Assembly: GCA_003343845.1 (NCBI GenBank)
Contig: QAKK01000027.1
Location: 1-37,188 of the forward strand
DNA: 37,188 nucleotides
Direction of reading: 5' to 3'
Origin: Oscillospiraceae bacterium
Lineage (GTDB): Bacteria; Bacillota; Clostridia; Oscillospirales; CAG-272
Shown in pieces: positions 1 through 8,590 of the stretch; positions within the stretch are counted from its first letter, which is position 1; each line of letters begins with the position of its first letter. The position numbers and the translations under genes were made by a program. The notes beneath the pieces were generated by a model, which searched no databases, was not told where the DNA came from, and saw only the letters and a program-made list of their open reading frames with translations.

Positions 1-123
1 AAATATTTAGTTTTTAGAACCCGCGAAAACCCTTGAAAACAAAGGGAAACGGGTGGACGAAAAAGCCTAAGCCGCGGAGGATTTCGAGTCAGCCCCGTTA
101 TGACCACTTCGATACCTCTCCGT
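1..123. repeat. Direct repeat copy 1 (204-bp period)
   Basis: Bases 1-123 are identical to 205-327. The copy begins at the window edge, so the repeat may extend to the left. The unit carries a tRNA-Ser-like 5' half on the minus strand (80-121). Between the copies (124-204) lie a short CCTC-T6-GAGG-type hairpin (minus strand) and repeated TTAGAAC words. Confidence 0.95.
80..121 (-). pseudogene. tRNA-Ser(CGA)-like 5' half, copy 1
   Basis: The minus strand reads as a tRNA-Ser 5' half: acceptor GGAGAGG, TA, a D-arm (TCGAAGTGGTCATAACGGGG) and an anticodon loop CTCGAAA with anticodon CGA. The 3' side of the anticodon stem should begin TCAGC but reads TCCTC, and no CCTCTCC acceptor partner or GGTTCGAATCC T-arm follows. 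It looks like a truncated tRNA, as left at an integrase attachment site in a tRNA gene. I identify it from memory of clostridial tRNA-Ser sequences, not from an alignment. A 3' half of this copy could lie left of base 1. Confidence 0.6.
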
Positions 124-204
124 GTATGTCAAACACGGCCAGAACACCTTGAACCTCAAAAAAGAGGAAAAACCAAAATGTTAGAACGGCGTGTTAGAAC
201 AGCG

Positions 205-327
205 AAATATTTAGTTTTTAGAACCCGCGAAAACCCTTGAAAACAAAGGGAAACGGGTGGACGAAAAAGCCTAAGCCGCGGAGGATTTCGAGTCAGCCCC
301 GTTATGACCACTTCGATACCTCTCCGT
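205..327. repeat. Direct repeat copy 2 (204-bp period)
   Basis: Exact copy of 1-123. Identity stops right after the tRNA-like 5' end: copy 1 continues CGTGTATG and copy 2 continues CGTATTCG. Two copies one period apart suggest a tandem duplication or the end of a longer array lying left of the window. Confidence 0.95.
284..325 (-). pseudogene. tRNA-Ser(CGA)-like 5' half, copy 2
   Basis: Same 42-nt tRNA-Ser-like 5' half as at 80-121, reading leftward from G at 325. The sequence after the anticodon loop does not rebuild the anticodon stem, variable arm or T-arm, so this copy cannot form a tRNA. The 204 bp to its left are fully visible and contain no 3' half. Confidence 0.6.
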
Positions 328-404
328 ATTCGGTTGTATGCAGCGCAATTCGCGCTCACTTAATTATTATAACACAGATTTTCGCGCATTGCAACAGCTT
401 TTGC

Positions 405-435
405 AAAAAAATCCGCCCGTTCGGGCGGATTTTTT
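405..435. terminator. Bidirectional terminator after trkH
   Basis: An A-run, ATCCGCCCG, a TT loop, CGGGCGGAT and a T-run form a near-perfect stem of about 14 bp. The trkH stop codon (434-436) lies in the outer stem, so translation ends at the terminator itself. Confidence 0.9.
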
Positions 436-1897
436 AGCTATGCTTGCGGAACAACGGGGGATTTTTCAACCAGGTGCGCGGGGAAAACAGGATCAGCATC
501 GGGAACAGTTCGAGACGCCCGGCGAGCATGTCGAAGATGAGGACATACTTTGTGAAGTCGGAGAAAAAACCGAAATTCCGCGTCGGTCCGACGACGGAAA
601 GCCCCGGACCGATGTTGTTGAAGGTTGCGGCAACGGCGGTGAAGCAGGTTTCAAGATCGTGTCCCTCTGCCGAGACGAGCAGGGTGGAGATCGCGAAAAT
701 GAAGACGTAAACGATCAGAAACGCACTGGTGGTGTGAACGACCTCACGGTCGAGGATCTTCTTTTCCAGCCGGATCTTGGTGACGCTGTTCGGAAAGATG
801 AACTTGTGCAGCTCTTCGCCCGCGCGTTTGATGAGGATCAGCACGCGCGAGATCTTGATGCCGCCGCCGGTGCTGCCCGCACAGGCGCCGACCAGCATGA
901 GCAGAACCAGCACACATTTGGACAGGGACGGCCACAGGTCAAAATCACAGGTGGCAAATCCGGTGGTCGTGATGATGGACGACACCTGGAAGAACGCGTG
1001 CCGCACCGTTTCGCCGAGGCGGACGCCCGCCGCGCGCGTGTTCAAGACGATGAGCAGGGTTGCGGCGGCGATGACGCCGAGATAGGTGCGCAGCTCCTCG
1101 CTTTTCAGCGCCTGCCTGCCGCGCCCGATCAGCACAAGAAAATACAGGTTGAAGTTGATGCCGAACAGCATCATGAAGACGGCGACGACCCATTGCACAT
1201 AGGGCGAAAAATCCGCCATGCTGCTGTTCCGAATGCCGAAGCCGCCCGTGCCCGCCGTGCCGAACGTGGTGGTGACCGCGTTAAACACGGTCATCCCGCC
1301 GCCGAGCAGCAGGATAAACTCGACAATCGACAGCAGGATATAGAGCGCATACAGGATCAGCGCGGTGTGCCGCGTCTTGGGCACGAGCTTGCCGACCGAA
1401 GGCCCCGGGCTCTCTGCCTGCATCAGATACATCTGCGAGCCGCCCGCAAGCGGCAGGATCGCAAGCAGGAACACGAGTACGCCCATGCCGCCGATCCAGT
1501 GCGTGAAGCTGCGCCAGAACAGCGTGCAGTGCGAGAGCACCTCCACATCGGGGACAACGCTTGCGCCCGTCGTGGTAAAGCCGGAGACGGTCTCAAACAG
1601 CGCATCCGTGAAGCGCGGGATCTCCCCGGAAAAGACAAAGGGCAGGGCGCCAAAGATACTGAGCACGATCCAGCAGAGGGCGACCGTGACAAAGCCTTCC
1701 TTCATAAAAAATGCCATCCGCCGCGGCTTTTTGAGGATCGCGGGCATGCCGAGCGCGGCGCAGATCAGCGCGGCATACAGAAAAGAGAGCGCGGCGCGCT
1801 CGCCGTACATGCCGCCGACCGCCGCCGAGACGGCAAGAAACAACCCCTCGATCGCCAGCACCCAGCCGAGAATATACGAAATCACACGATAATTCAT
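434..1897 (-). CDS. trkH: TrkH/KtrB-family potassium uptake channel subunit
   Basis: Membrane K+ translocating subunit of a Trk/Ktr system, 487 aa. The four pore-loop filters of the family are visible: TTTGAS (108-113), GTAGTGGFG (213-221), TTTGFA (310-315) and NNIGPG (427-432). Each keeps the conserved filter glycine and is flanked by hydrophobic M1/M2 helices. The ATG at 1897 follows a TGAGGCG Shine-Dalgarno and lies 8 nt after the trkA stop, so the two genes form a translationally close pair; the TrkA RCK protein is expected to gate this channel. The full length is normal for the TrkH branch. It is the last gene of the long minus-strand operon and ends in the 405-435 terminator. Confidence 0.95.
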   Translation of the reverse strand: MNYRVISYILGWVLAIEGLFLAVSAAVGGMYGERAALSFLYAALICAALGMPAILKKPRRMAFFMKEGFVTVALCWIVLSIFGALPFVFSGEIPRFTDALFETVSGFTTTGASVVPDVEVLSHCTLFWRSFTHWIGGMGVLVFLLAILPLAGGSQMYLMQAESPGPSVGKLVPKTRHTALILYALYILLSIVEFILLLGGGMTVFNAVTTTFGTAGTGGFGIRNSSMADFSPYVQWVVAVFMMLFGINFNLYFLVLIGRGRQALKSEELRTYLGVIAAATLLIVLNTRAAGVRLGETVRHAFFQVSSIITTTGFATCDFDLWPSLSKCVLVLLMLVGACAGSTGGGIKISRVLILIKRAGEELHKFIFPNSVTKIRLEKKILDREVVHTTSAFLIVYVFIFAISTLLVSAEGHDLETCFTAVAATFNNIGPGLSVVGPTRNFGFFSDFTKYVLIFDMLAGRLELFPMLILFSPRTWLKNPPLFRKHS

Positions 1898-1905
1898 AAA
1901 ACGCC

Positions 1906-3291
1906 TCAGACAAGAATGTCGTCGATGTCACGGAAACCGCTGTGCTTGGTCATGACGACCACCGCGTCGCCGCCGCGCAGCGCATCGTGACCGCTGGGGA
2001 TAAAGACCTTGCCGTCCCGATAGACACAGGCGAGCAGCAGGTCGTGCTTCAGCGGCAGCTGCATGATCGGCTTGCCGACGACCGCATTGTCGGGCGCGGC
2101 ACGGAACTCGATCGCCTCTGCGCGGTTGTCAAACAGGTGGTACAGTGTCTCGATGTTGCTGCCGAGCGAGTTCTGCCGCGCGCGGGCATAGGTGATGATC
2201 GACTCGGTCGTGATATAGCGCGGGTAGACCACGCTGTCCATCTCCAGCCCCGCGATGACCTCGTGGAAGTTGGTGCGGTTGATCTTGGTGATGACCTTGG
2301 CATCGGTCTTGCTCTTGGCATAGAGCGTGAGCAGGATGTTTTCCTCGTCGATGTTGGTCAGCGGGACGAAAGCGTCCGCCTGCATGAACCCGGATTCCGC
2401 GAGAAAACGCTCGTCCGTGCCGTCGCCGCAGAAGATGAGGGCGCCGTCCAGCTTTTCGGCAAGCTCAGCGCAGCGCGCGGGATCTTTTTCAAGAATACGG
2501 ACATGGATGCCCGCATCGAGCAGCTGCTTGGCAAGGTAAAACGCGATCTTGCCGCCGCCGACGATCATGGCGTCAGATGCCGCCGCCGTCTCGATGTTGA
2601 TCTTTTTGAAGAAGCGCTGTGCGTTCTTCGGCGCGGCGATGAAGGATACCACATCCCCCTCGGCAAAGCCGAACGAGCCGTTCGGGATGTGCAGCTCGCC
2701 ATCGCGCTCGACCGCGCAGATCAACACATTGGTCAGCAGATCCGAGAGCTGCATGATGGAGTGCCCGACCAGCGGCGAATCCCCGGTCAGACGGAATTTG
2801 ACCAACTCTGCGTGGCTGCGGGCAAAGGAATTGATGCTGAGCGCGCCCGGCAGGCGGAGCAGCCGCGCGATCTCGCGCGCCGCCTCCAGCTCCGGGTTGA
2901 TGATCATGGACAGTCCGAGTTTCTGCCGGATGTAGCCGAGCTCATCGCTGTAATCCGGCGTGCGCACGCGCGCGATCGATGCGCAGTTGCCCACCTTTTT
3001 TGCCATCGTGCAGCAGAGCAGGTTCAGCTCGTCGCTGGCGGTGACGGCGATCAGCAGATCGGCGGTTTCGATGCCCGCCTCAATCTGCACTTTGTAGCTC
3101 GAGCCGTTGCCGACGATGCCGAGCACGTCGTAGGTGGCGGAAATGTGCTTGACGATGGCGGGGTCGCGGTCGATGACCGTGATGTGATGTCCCTCACGGC
3201 TGAGCTGTTCGGTGATCGTTGCGCCGACGTTGCCGCCGCCGACAATGATGATGTTCAGAAACCGTTTTTCGGACTTGTTGTTCTCAAACAA
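1906..3291 (-). CDS. trkA: TrkA potassium uptake regulatory protein (two RCK modules)
   Basis: Cytosolic NAD(H)/nucleotide-binding regulator of TrkH, 461 aa. It contains two tandem RCK modules, each an N-terminal Rossmann domain followed by a TrkA-C domain. The first Rossmann motif is GGGNVG (18-23) with an acidic IDRD at about 40-43; the second is GGGKIA (245-250). The double-RCK arrangement is the TrkA form rather than the single-RCK KtrA form. The best start is TTG at 3291, with AAAGGAG about 9 nt upstream; no ATG is better placed. It follows the methyltransferase gene by 32 nt and precedes trkH by 8 nt. Confidence 0.94.
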   Translation of the reverse strand: MFENNKSEKRFLNIIIVGGGNVGATITEQLSREGHHITVIDRDPAIVKHISATYDVLGIVGNGSSYKVQIEAGIETADLLIAVTASDELNLLCCTMAKKVGNCASIARVRTPDYSDELGYIRQKLGLSMIINPELEAAREIARLLRLPGALSINSFARSHAELVKFRLTGDSPLVGHSIMQLSDLLTNVLICAVERDGELHIPNGSFGFAEGDVVSFIAAPKNAQRFFKKINIETAAASDAMIVGGGKIAFYLAKQLLDAGIHVRILEKDPARCAELAEKLDGALIFCGDGTDERFLAESGFMQADAFVPLTNIDEENILLTLYAKSKTDAKVITKINRTNFHEVIAGLEMDSVVYPRYITTESIITYARARQNSLGSNIETLYHLFDNRAEAIEFRAAPDNAVVGKPIMQLPLKHDLLLACVYRDGKVFIPSGHDALRGGDAVVVMTKHSGFRDIDDILV

Positions 3292-3323
3292 AATGCGATG
3301 CTCCTTTCTCGAAAGCCGCAGCT

Positions 3324-4175
3324 TCAGGCCTTCTTTTCAAAGACGCAGACAACCATCTTCGTGAAAAATTCGCGCGCCGGGCGCATGTGGCAGAGCGGGC
3401 GCAGAAACGGGCGCAGCGGCACGGTGTGCCGATAGACCGGTGTGACGCCGAGCGACTTTAAGATGCGGTCAAACCGCTTGATCGTCATATGGTTGATGTA
3501 GGAGAAATATTCGGTTCCGTCCGGGCGCTTTGAGATGCGGAAGGCAATGCGGTCGTCGCCGTCGTGCACGGTCTTGCACAGTTCCTTGTACGCCTCGATC
3601 TGCGTCTTCTCGGAGAAGAAAAGATGCACCCACGGGATGTAGATGAGGTCGTGCAGATGCGCACCGAACGGGTGATGGATCGGCGGGAAGTTGAGAAACA
3701 GACGACCGCCGGGGGCAAGCACGCGCAGGCACTCGGCGAGCACCGCCTCGGGGCGGGCGACGTGCTCCATCGCGTCGTTCATGATGATGGTATCGATGCT
3801 GCCCGAGTCAAAGGGCAGCGCAGCGGCGTCGGCGCAGACAAAGCGGAAACGCTCTGCGTGCCCGAGCTCTTTGGCAAGCGCCGCCGACTCTGCGCGGTAT
3901 TTTTCGAGGATGTCAACGCCGATGACCTCTTTTGCACCGCGCGACGCATAGTAGAGCGATTTGCCGCCTGCGCCGCAGCCGATGTCCAGCACGACCTTGT
4001 CCTTGAACATATCGTCCTCGGTGTAGGCTTCAAGGTAGTAGCGGATGGTCTCCGCGCCCTTCTTGTACTGCCACATCGCGTAGGACATGACACCCTCGTC
4101 CTGCAGGTTGAGCGGGTGCACGGGCGCTTTGAACAGCTTGTTCAGTGCGAGCAGAATTTTGGTGGAAAGTCTCAT
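3324..4175 (-). CDS. Class I SAM-dependent methyltransferase
   Basis: 283-aa protein with the class I methyltransferase fold. Motif I is VLDIGCGAGGKS (about 62-73), followed by an acidic VDIL after beta-2, ADAAALPF, IIMNDAMEHV and LAPGGRLFLNFP, the usual post-I to motif III order of UbiE/Methyltransf_11 proteins. The C-terminal third (about 175-283) is an added region with HHPFGAHLHD and a hydrophobic, aromatic patch; I cannot name the substrate. ATG at 4175 has only a weak upstream purine stretch. The gene lies 24 nt after the cysteine desulfurase and 32 nt before trkA, inside the same operon. Confidence 0.88.
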   Translation of the reverse strand: MRLSTKILLALNKLFKAPVHPLNLQDEGVMSYAMWQYKKGAETIRYYLEAYTEDDMFKDKVVLDIGCGAGGKSLYYASRGAKEVIGVDILEKYRAESAALAKELGHAERFRFVCADAAALPFDSGSIDTIIMNDAMEHVARPEAVLAECLRVLAPGGRLFLNFPPIHHPFGAHLHDLIYIPWVHLFFSEKTQIEAYKELCKTVHDGDDRIAFRISKRPDGTEYFSYINHMTIKRFDRILKSLGVTPVYRHTVPLRPFLRPLCHMRPAREFFTKMVVCVFEKKA

Positions 4176-4199
4176 GTTTCTTATCTGAATCCTTTTGGT

Positions 4200-5375
4200 T
4201 TATCGAATCCGAATCAGGGTGGAAAGCCCCTCGCCGAGCGCCGCGCAGAGCGCGTCCAGCTCGTCCGTCGTGTTTGTGTGCGCAAGGCTTATGCGGATTG
4301 TGCAGTCAGCGGCGCGGTCGGAGAGCCCGTAGGCAGACAGCGCGCGGCTGACCTTTTTCGCGTGGGAAGAGCATGCCGAGCCGCTGGAGACACAGATGCC
4401 CTTGCCCGAGAGAAAGTGCAACATCGTCTCGCTTTTGATGTTCGGCAGGGTCAGGCTGATGATGTGCGGCACGGCGCTTGCCGGGCGGTTGACCTTGATC
4501 TCCCGCAGGGGCGCATCTGCCGCCAGACGGTCAAGCAGGTATGCACCGAGCGTTTTCAGCGCCTCGCGGTCGGCGGCAAAGTGCGCCGCGCCGACGGCTG
4601 CCGCCGCGCCGAAGCCAGCGATGCCGATCACGTTCTCCGTGCCGGCGCGCAGCCCGTTTTCCTGCTGTCCGCCGTGGATGACCGGGACGAGCGCGCGGCG
4701 CTTCAGAATCTCGGGCGACACATAGAGAGCCGCCATGCCCTTCGGTCCGTGGATCTTGTGGGCGCTGACCGTGACGATGTCGGCGCCGAGCGTGCGCGGT
4801 GAGAGCGGGACTTTCAGGAAGCCCTGTACCGCGTCGCAGTGACAGATCACATCCGGGCATTTCGCCTTCGCCAGGCGGAACAGGTCGGCGACGGGATAGA
4901 GCGCGCCGGTCTCGTTGTTGACCAGCATCGACGAGACGAGCACGGTATTTTCGGTGAGCGCCGCTGCGGCTTCGTCCATGTCGAGCGCGCCGCCCTTTGT
5001 GGACAGGCGCACCACGTCAGCGCCGAGCGAAGCGAGGTATTCCGCCGCCGACTCAGTGGAGGAATGCTCGCCCGCCGTGAGGATCACGCGTGCGCCCGTG
5101 CGGCGGCGCTTGGCGGTATATGTGCCGATGAGCGCGAGGTTGTTTGCCTCGCTGCCGCTGCCGCAGAAGATGAGCTGCCGCCCGTCGCCGCGCACGCCGA
5201 GCGCTGCGAGCACATCGCTGCGCGCCGCAGTGACGATCTTTTCGGCGGCAAGCCCGACCGCATGCAGGGAGGACGGATTGCCGTAGATCTCCTCCATCAC
5301 CTGCCGCATGGCGGCGATCGCCTCGGGGCAGAGCGCGGTGGTCGCGCTGTTGTCAAGATAGATCGTGCGTGCCAC
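4200..5375 (-). CDS. Cysteine desulfurase (NifS/IscS family)
   Basis: PLP enzyme taking sulfur from L-cysteine for Fe-S clusters or tRNA thiolation, 391 aa. Visible family marks are the N-terminal YLDNSATT (6-13), CGSGSEANN (71-79), AGEHSST with the PLP-stacking His104, the internal aldimine lysine in SAHKIHGPKG (Lys207), and SSGSACSS with the sulfur-carrying Cys335. The protein starts at GTG (5375), only 3 nt after the stop of the upstream lipoprotein gene, so translation is probably coupled. There is no adjacent iscU or thiI, so the sulfur acceptor is unknown. It sits mid-operon between the lipoprotein and a methyltransferase. Confidence 0.93.
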   Translation of the reverse strand: MARTIYLDNSATTALCPEAIAAMRQVMEEIYGNPSSLHAVGLAAEKIVTAARSDVLAALGVRGDGRQLIFCGSGSEANNLALIGTYTAKRRRTGARVILTAGEHSSTESAAEYLASLGADVVRLSTKGGALDMDEAAAALTENTVLVSSMLVNNETGALYPVADLFRLAKAKCPDVICHCDAVQGFLKVPLSPRTLGADIVTVSAHKIHGPKGMAALYVSPEILKRRALVPVIHGGQQENGLRAGTENVIGIAGFGAAAAVGAAHFAADREALKTLGAYLLDRLAADAPLREIKVNRPASAVPHIISLTLPNIKSETMLHFLSGKGICVSSGSACSSHAKKVSRALSAYGLSDRAADCTIRISLAHTNTTDELDALCAALGEGLSTLIRIR

Positions 5376-5378
5376 GGC

Positions 5379-5912
5379 TTACACCATGAATTTGAACTGC
5401 GCGATGGTCTCCTGCACTTCATCGGCGTGGCGGTCATAGTTTGCCGCAGTCGATGCGTAGGTCAGGATGTACGCCATGCCGTTTCGTGTGCAGACGACTT
5501 GGCGGAACTTGTATTCGGTCTCGCCGAGCTTGGCGGTGAAGACATACTGCATGGCTTCCTTGCCGTCGAGCAGGAGGTTGCTTTCCTCCACGGTTTCGGG
5601 GTCGCCGAAGATGTCGCCGAACTGCTTCTTGAAGAATGCCCAGTAGCTCTCTGCATCGCTCACGTCCTTGCTCAGTCCGTAAGCCGAGACCGTGATGCTT
5701 GACGGGTCATCCGTCGAATAGTAGGCGCCGGTTGCGCCGGTCGCCATCTCGACTGTCCACTTCGAGGGGACAAAGAGATAGTAGTCCACGACCGACGGGT
5801 CGGAGGCAAGCTGCATGCCGTAGGGAACGTCCACATCACCGGACTTGCCGCAGGAGACAAGGGAGGTGAGCAGCAGCAGCGCTGCGAGAAGTGCGCAAAC
5901 AAGTTTTTTCAT
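5379..5912 (-). CDS. Small lipoprotein, unknown function (PsbP-like?)
   Basis: 177-aa predicted lipoprotein. The N-terminus MKKLVCALLAALLLL ending in LVSCGK is a signal peptide with a lipobox, giving an acylated Cys after processing. The mature part (FVPSKWTVE, GAYYSTDD, YRQVVCTRNG-type pattern, YASTAANYDRH near the end) resembles the small alpha/beta sandwich of PsbP/DUF1795-like lipoproteins; this is a weak fold-level impression. The open frame continues upstream inside the YnbB gene, but ATG 5912 is chosen because it starts the signal peptide and has a GGAAA-type ribosome site. It lies 11 nt after the YnbB stop and 3 nt before the desulfurase start. Confidence 0.82.
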   Translation of the reverse strand: MKKLVCALLAALLLLTSLVSCGKSGDVDVPYGMQLASDPSVVDYYLFVPSKWTVEMATGATGAYYSTDDPSSITVSAYGLSKDVSDAESYWAFFKKQFGDIFGDPETVEESNLLLDGKEAMQYVFTAKLGETEYKFRQVVCTRNGMAYILTYASTAANYDRHADEVQETIAQFKFMV

Positions 5913-5923
5913 GCTGTTTCCTT

Positions 5924-7165
5924 TCAGAGTTTGAGAATCTCTTCGGCAGCGCGGAGAATCCCGATCTTGCCGCTTTCGTAGGTCAGACCGCCCTGCAAGA
6001 AGGCGGTGTAGGGCGGGCGGATCGGACCGTCGGCGGACAGCTCGATGGACGAGCCGCCGACAAACGTGCCCGCCGCCATGATGACGGGGTCGCTGTAGCC
6101 GGGCATGTCCCACGGCTCGGGCGTGACAAAGGAATCGACCGGCGAACCCGCCTGAATGCCTTTGCAGAAGGCGATCAGCTTCTCGGGCGCGCCGAAACGC
6201 AGCGTCTGGATGATGTCGCTGCGGCGCTCGTTCCACCTCGGAAAGGCTTCAAAGCCGAGCGCCTCAAAGACATATGCCGCAAAGTGCATGGTTTTCAGTG
6301 CCTGTGCCACAGTGTGCGGCGCATAGAAGAACCCGCGGTACATGCCCTTGGTCTGCCCGAGGGATGCGCCGATCTCGGTGCCGACGCCGACGGCGGTCAG
6401 ACGGTAGCCTGCCAGCTCCACAGCACGTGCCGTCCCGGCGATGTAGCCGCCGGATTCAGCCATGCCACCGCCCGGATTTTTGATGAGCGAACCGATGATC
6501 ATGTCCGCGCCGACGGCGGTCGGTTCACGGTCTTCGGTAAACTCGCCGTAGCAGTTGTCCACCACGACATAGGCGTTTGACACGGCGTGTACCATCTCGC
6601 ACAGCTCGCCGATCTCGGCGACGGTCAGCGTCGGGCGGTTGAGATAGCCTTTGGAGCGCTGGACGAAGACCACCTTGATGCGGTCGCCGTACTTCTCAAG
6701 GTTCGCCTTGATCTCGGCAAGGTTGAGCTTGCCGTCTTTGAGGTCGCTCTGCATGTATTCTACGCCGAAGTCGCGCAGCGAACCTCTGCCTGCCTCGCCG
6801 ACGTTGCCGATGACCTCGTCGAGCGTGTCATAGGGCTTGTCCGCAACCGAGTAGAGCAGGTCGCCGGGGCGGAGCAGGGCATACAGCCCGATGGCGAGCG
6901 CATGCGTGCCGCTGGCGATGCTGTGCCGCACGAATGCTGCCTCCGCGCCGAACACGTCCGCATAGATGCGGTCGAGCGTGTCGCGCCCCTTGTCGTCATA
7001 GCCGTATCCGCTGCTCGGCGCGAAATGCGCGTCGCTCACGCGGTGGTCGCGGAAGGCGTCCAGTACGCGCGCAGTGTTCTGCATCGAGACGGCGTCGATG
7101 TCGGCAAAAATGCCGGCGAGCGCCGCCTCGGCTTCGTTTGCGATCTGCAACAGTTTTTCAGTCAT
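5924..7165 (-). CDS. YnbB-type PLP enzyme (methionine gamma-lyase-like, 'aluminum resistance' family)
   Basis: 413-aa fold-type I PLP protein of the Bacillus YnbB family. The PLP lysine is in IGSLIKNPGGG (Lys229), preceded by YVVVDNCYGEF with the cofactor-contacting Asp. SSGYGYDD and RHSIASGTHAL match the family's N-terminal half. The family is often annotated methionine gamma-lyase-like; its physiological reaction is not established. A TTG at 7180 extends the frame by five codons, but ATG 7165 is preferred because GAGG stands 9 nt before it and it follows the murD stop (7170-7172) by 4 nt. The coupling to murD suggests co-transcription with cell-wall synthesis. Confidence 0.9.
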   Translation of the reverse strand: MTEKLLQIANEAEAALAGIFADIDAVSMQNTARVLDAFRDHRVSDAHFAPSSGYGYDDKGRDTLDRIYADVFGAEAAFVRHSIASGTHALAIGLYALLRPGDLLYSVADKPYDTLDEVIGNVGEAGRGSLRDFGVEYMQSDLKDGKLNLAEIKANLEKYGDRIKVVFVQRSKGYLNRPTLTVAEIGELCEMVHAVSNAYVVVDNCYGEFTEDREPTAVGADMIIGSLIKNPGGGMAESGGYIAGTARAVELAGYRLTAVGVGTEIGASLGQTKGMYRGFFYAPHTVAQALKTMHFAAYVFEALGFEAFPRWNERRSDIIQTLRFGAPEKLIAFCKGIQAGSPVDSFVTPEPWDMPGYSDPVIMAAGTFVGGSSIELSADGPIRPPYTAFLQGGLTYESGKIGILRAAEEILKL

Positions 7166-7169
7166 TTTA

Positions 7170-8552
7170 TCAGTCCTCAAATGAATTCACAATATTTTTG
7201 AATGTCTTGCCGCGCTCCTCGAAGTTTTTGAACGCGTCGAAGGAGGTGCAGGCGGGGGAGAGCAGCACGATGTCGCCCGTTTCTGCAAGGTCGTGCGCCG
7301 TGCGCACGGCGTCGGCAAAGTCGTCTGTCACTCGGATGGGGAAGTCTTTGCGGTAGTGCGCTGCGCCCTTGACGGCGGCAAGAATCTGATCCTTGGCTTC
7401 GCCGGTCAGCACCAGCGCCTTGGCGCGGGTGAGGATCGTCTCGGCAAGCCCGTCAAACGGCACATGCTTGTCGCGCCCGCCGCAGATGAGGATCGGTGCC
7501 TTCGGATAAGCGGAGAGCGCTGCGATCGTGCGCGAGGGGGAAGAGTCGATGGAGGAATTGTAGTACCGCACGCCGCGCACCTCGCGGACAAACTCGTTGC
7601 GGTGCTCCACGCCGCTGAAGGTCTTCGCAAGCTCCGTGACTGTCTCCGGGGAGATAAAGCCGCGCGTCATGCCGATCGCGCACATATAGTTGGCGACATT
7701 GAACCTGCCGGGGATTTTGATGTCGGCGATGCGCAGGACCTTCTCGCCGTCCATGCAGATAAAGCCGTCTTCTTCATAGATCTTCACGTCGCCGTCCATG
7801 TCGGCGGGGTGCTTTTCAAGCGAGAAGACGGTTTTCTCCGCGCCCGTCGGTACGGGGGCTGCCGCACTCAGCGCGTTGTCTGCATTCAGCACCGCGCGGT
7901 GCGTGCCCGCGCCGAGCACGCGGTATTTCGCGGCGGTGTACTCCTCCATGTCGGTGTGCCAGTTGAGGTGGTTCGGCGAGATGTTGGTGATCGCCGCCGC
8001 CCACGCCGCTTTTTGCATGGTCATGAGCTGAAAACTCGACAGTTCCACCACCGCGTAGTCGTCCGCGCGCATTTCGGCAAGGCGGGGGAGCAGGGGGGCG
8101 CCGATGTTGCCGCCGACGAAGACGCGGCGACCCTTTTCTTCTTTTGCAGATTCCGTTTCGAGCAGCTTGTAGGTCAGGGTCGTTGTCGTGGTCTTGCCGT
8201 CCGAGCCGGTCACGGCGAAGATTTTCGCCGGGCAGAGGGCGAAGAACAGCTCCATCTCGGAGGTCAGCACGGCGCCGTCTTTCACCGCCGCCGCAATGCC
8301 GGGAAGATCCGGGCGGATGCCGGGGGAGCGGAACATATAGTCCGCACGGATGCCGTCGAGATAGCCGTCACCCGTGACAAATTCCACGCCGCGCGCACGC
8401 CATGCCGCGATACGCGGGTCGGTCTTGTCCACGTCCTTTTGGTCGCGCGCCGAGACCAGCGCGCCGCGGTTTAAGAGAAAATCAATCAAAGGCAGGTTGG
8501 AGATGCCGAGCCCGAGCACGGCACATCGCTTGCCTGTAAAGTCAAATTGCAA
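7170..8552 (-). CDS. murD: UDP-N-acetylmuramoylalanine--D-glutamate ligase
   Basis: Cytoplasmic peptidoglycan precursor enzyme adding D-Glu to UDP-MurNAc-L-Ala. The N-terminal Rossmann GKRCAVLGLGISN, the P-loop GSDGKTTTT (about 116-124), ELSSFQL, ISPNHLNWH, HRNEFV and the C-terminal LLSPACTSFDAFKNFEERG are all MurD marks. The frame is open to GTG 8588 and ATG 8582, but the -10 box at 8591-8596 places the transcript start near 8584. TTG 8552 has GAGGTG six nt upstream and gives MQFDFTGK, the usual short MurD N-terminus, so I use it (460 aa). It is the first gene of the minus-strand operon down to trkH. Confidence 0.93.
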   Translation of the reverse strand: MQFDFTGKRCAVLGLGISNLPLIDFLLNRGALVSARDQKDVDKTDPRIAAWRARGVEFVTGDGYLDGIRADYMFRSPGIRPDLPGIAAAVKDGAVLTSEMELFFALCPAKIFAVTGSDGKTTTTTLTYKLLETESAKEEKGRRVFVGGNIGAPLLPRLAEMRADDYAVVELSSFQLMTMQKAAWAAAITNISPNHLNWHTDMEEYTAAKYRVLGAGTHRAVLNADNALSAAAPVPTGAEKTVFSLEKHPADMDGDVKIYEEDGFICMDGEKVLRIADIKIPGRFNVANYMCAIGMTRGFISPETVTELAKTFSGVEHRNEFVREVRGVRYYNSSIDSSPSRTIAALSAYPKAPILICGGRDKHVPFDGLAETILTRAKALVLTGEAKDQILAAVKGAAHYRKDFPIRVTDDFADAVRTAHDLAETGDIVLLSPACTSFDAFKNFEERGKTFKNIVNSFED

Positions 8553-8590
8553 AAAATTCACCTCGCAGAGAAATTCGGGCATACACACTT

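Noticed and set aside
1..330. CRISPR array
   Set aside because: Only two long repeats 204 bp apart with an 81-bp gap; size and structure do not fit CRISPR.
338..1990. Open frame of 550 codons on the plus strand opposite trkH
   Set aside because: Shadow of trkH: charged, low-hydrophobic composition typical of antisense frames in GC-rich DNA, and no ribosome site.
1942..3435. 497-codon plus frame opposite trkA
   Set aside because: Antisense shadow; repetitive D/A/R/H composition and no family resemblance.
3564..4802. 412-codon plus frame opposite the methyltransferase and desulfurase
   Set aside because: Spans two real genes in antisense, so it cannot be a gene.
7293..8474. 393-codon plus frame opposite murD
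   Set aside because: Antisense shadow of murD.
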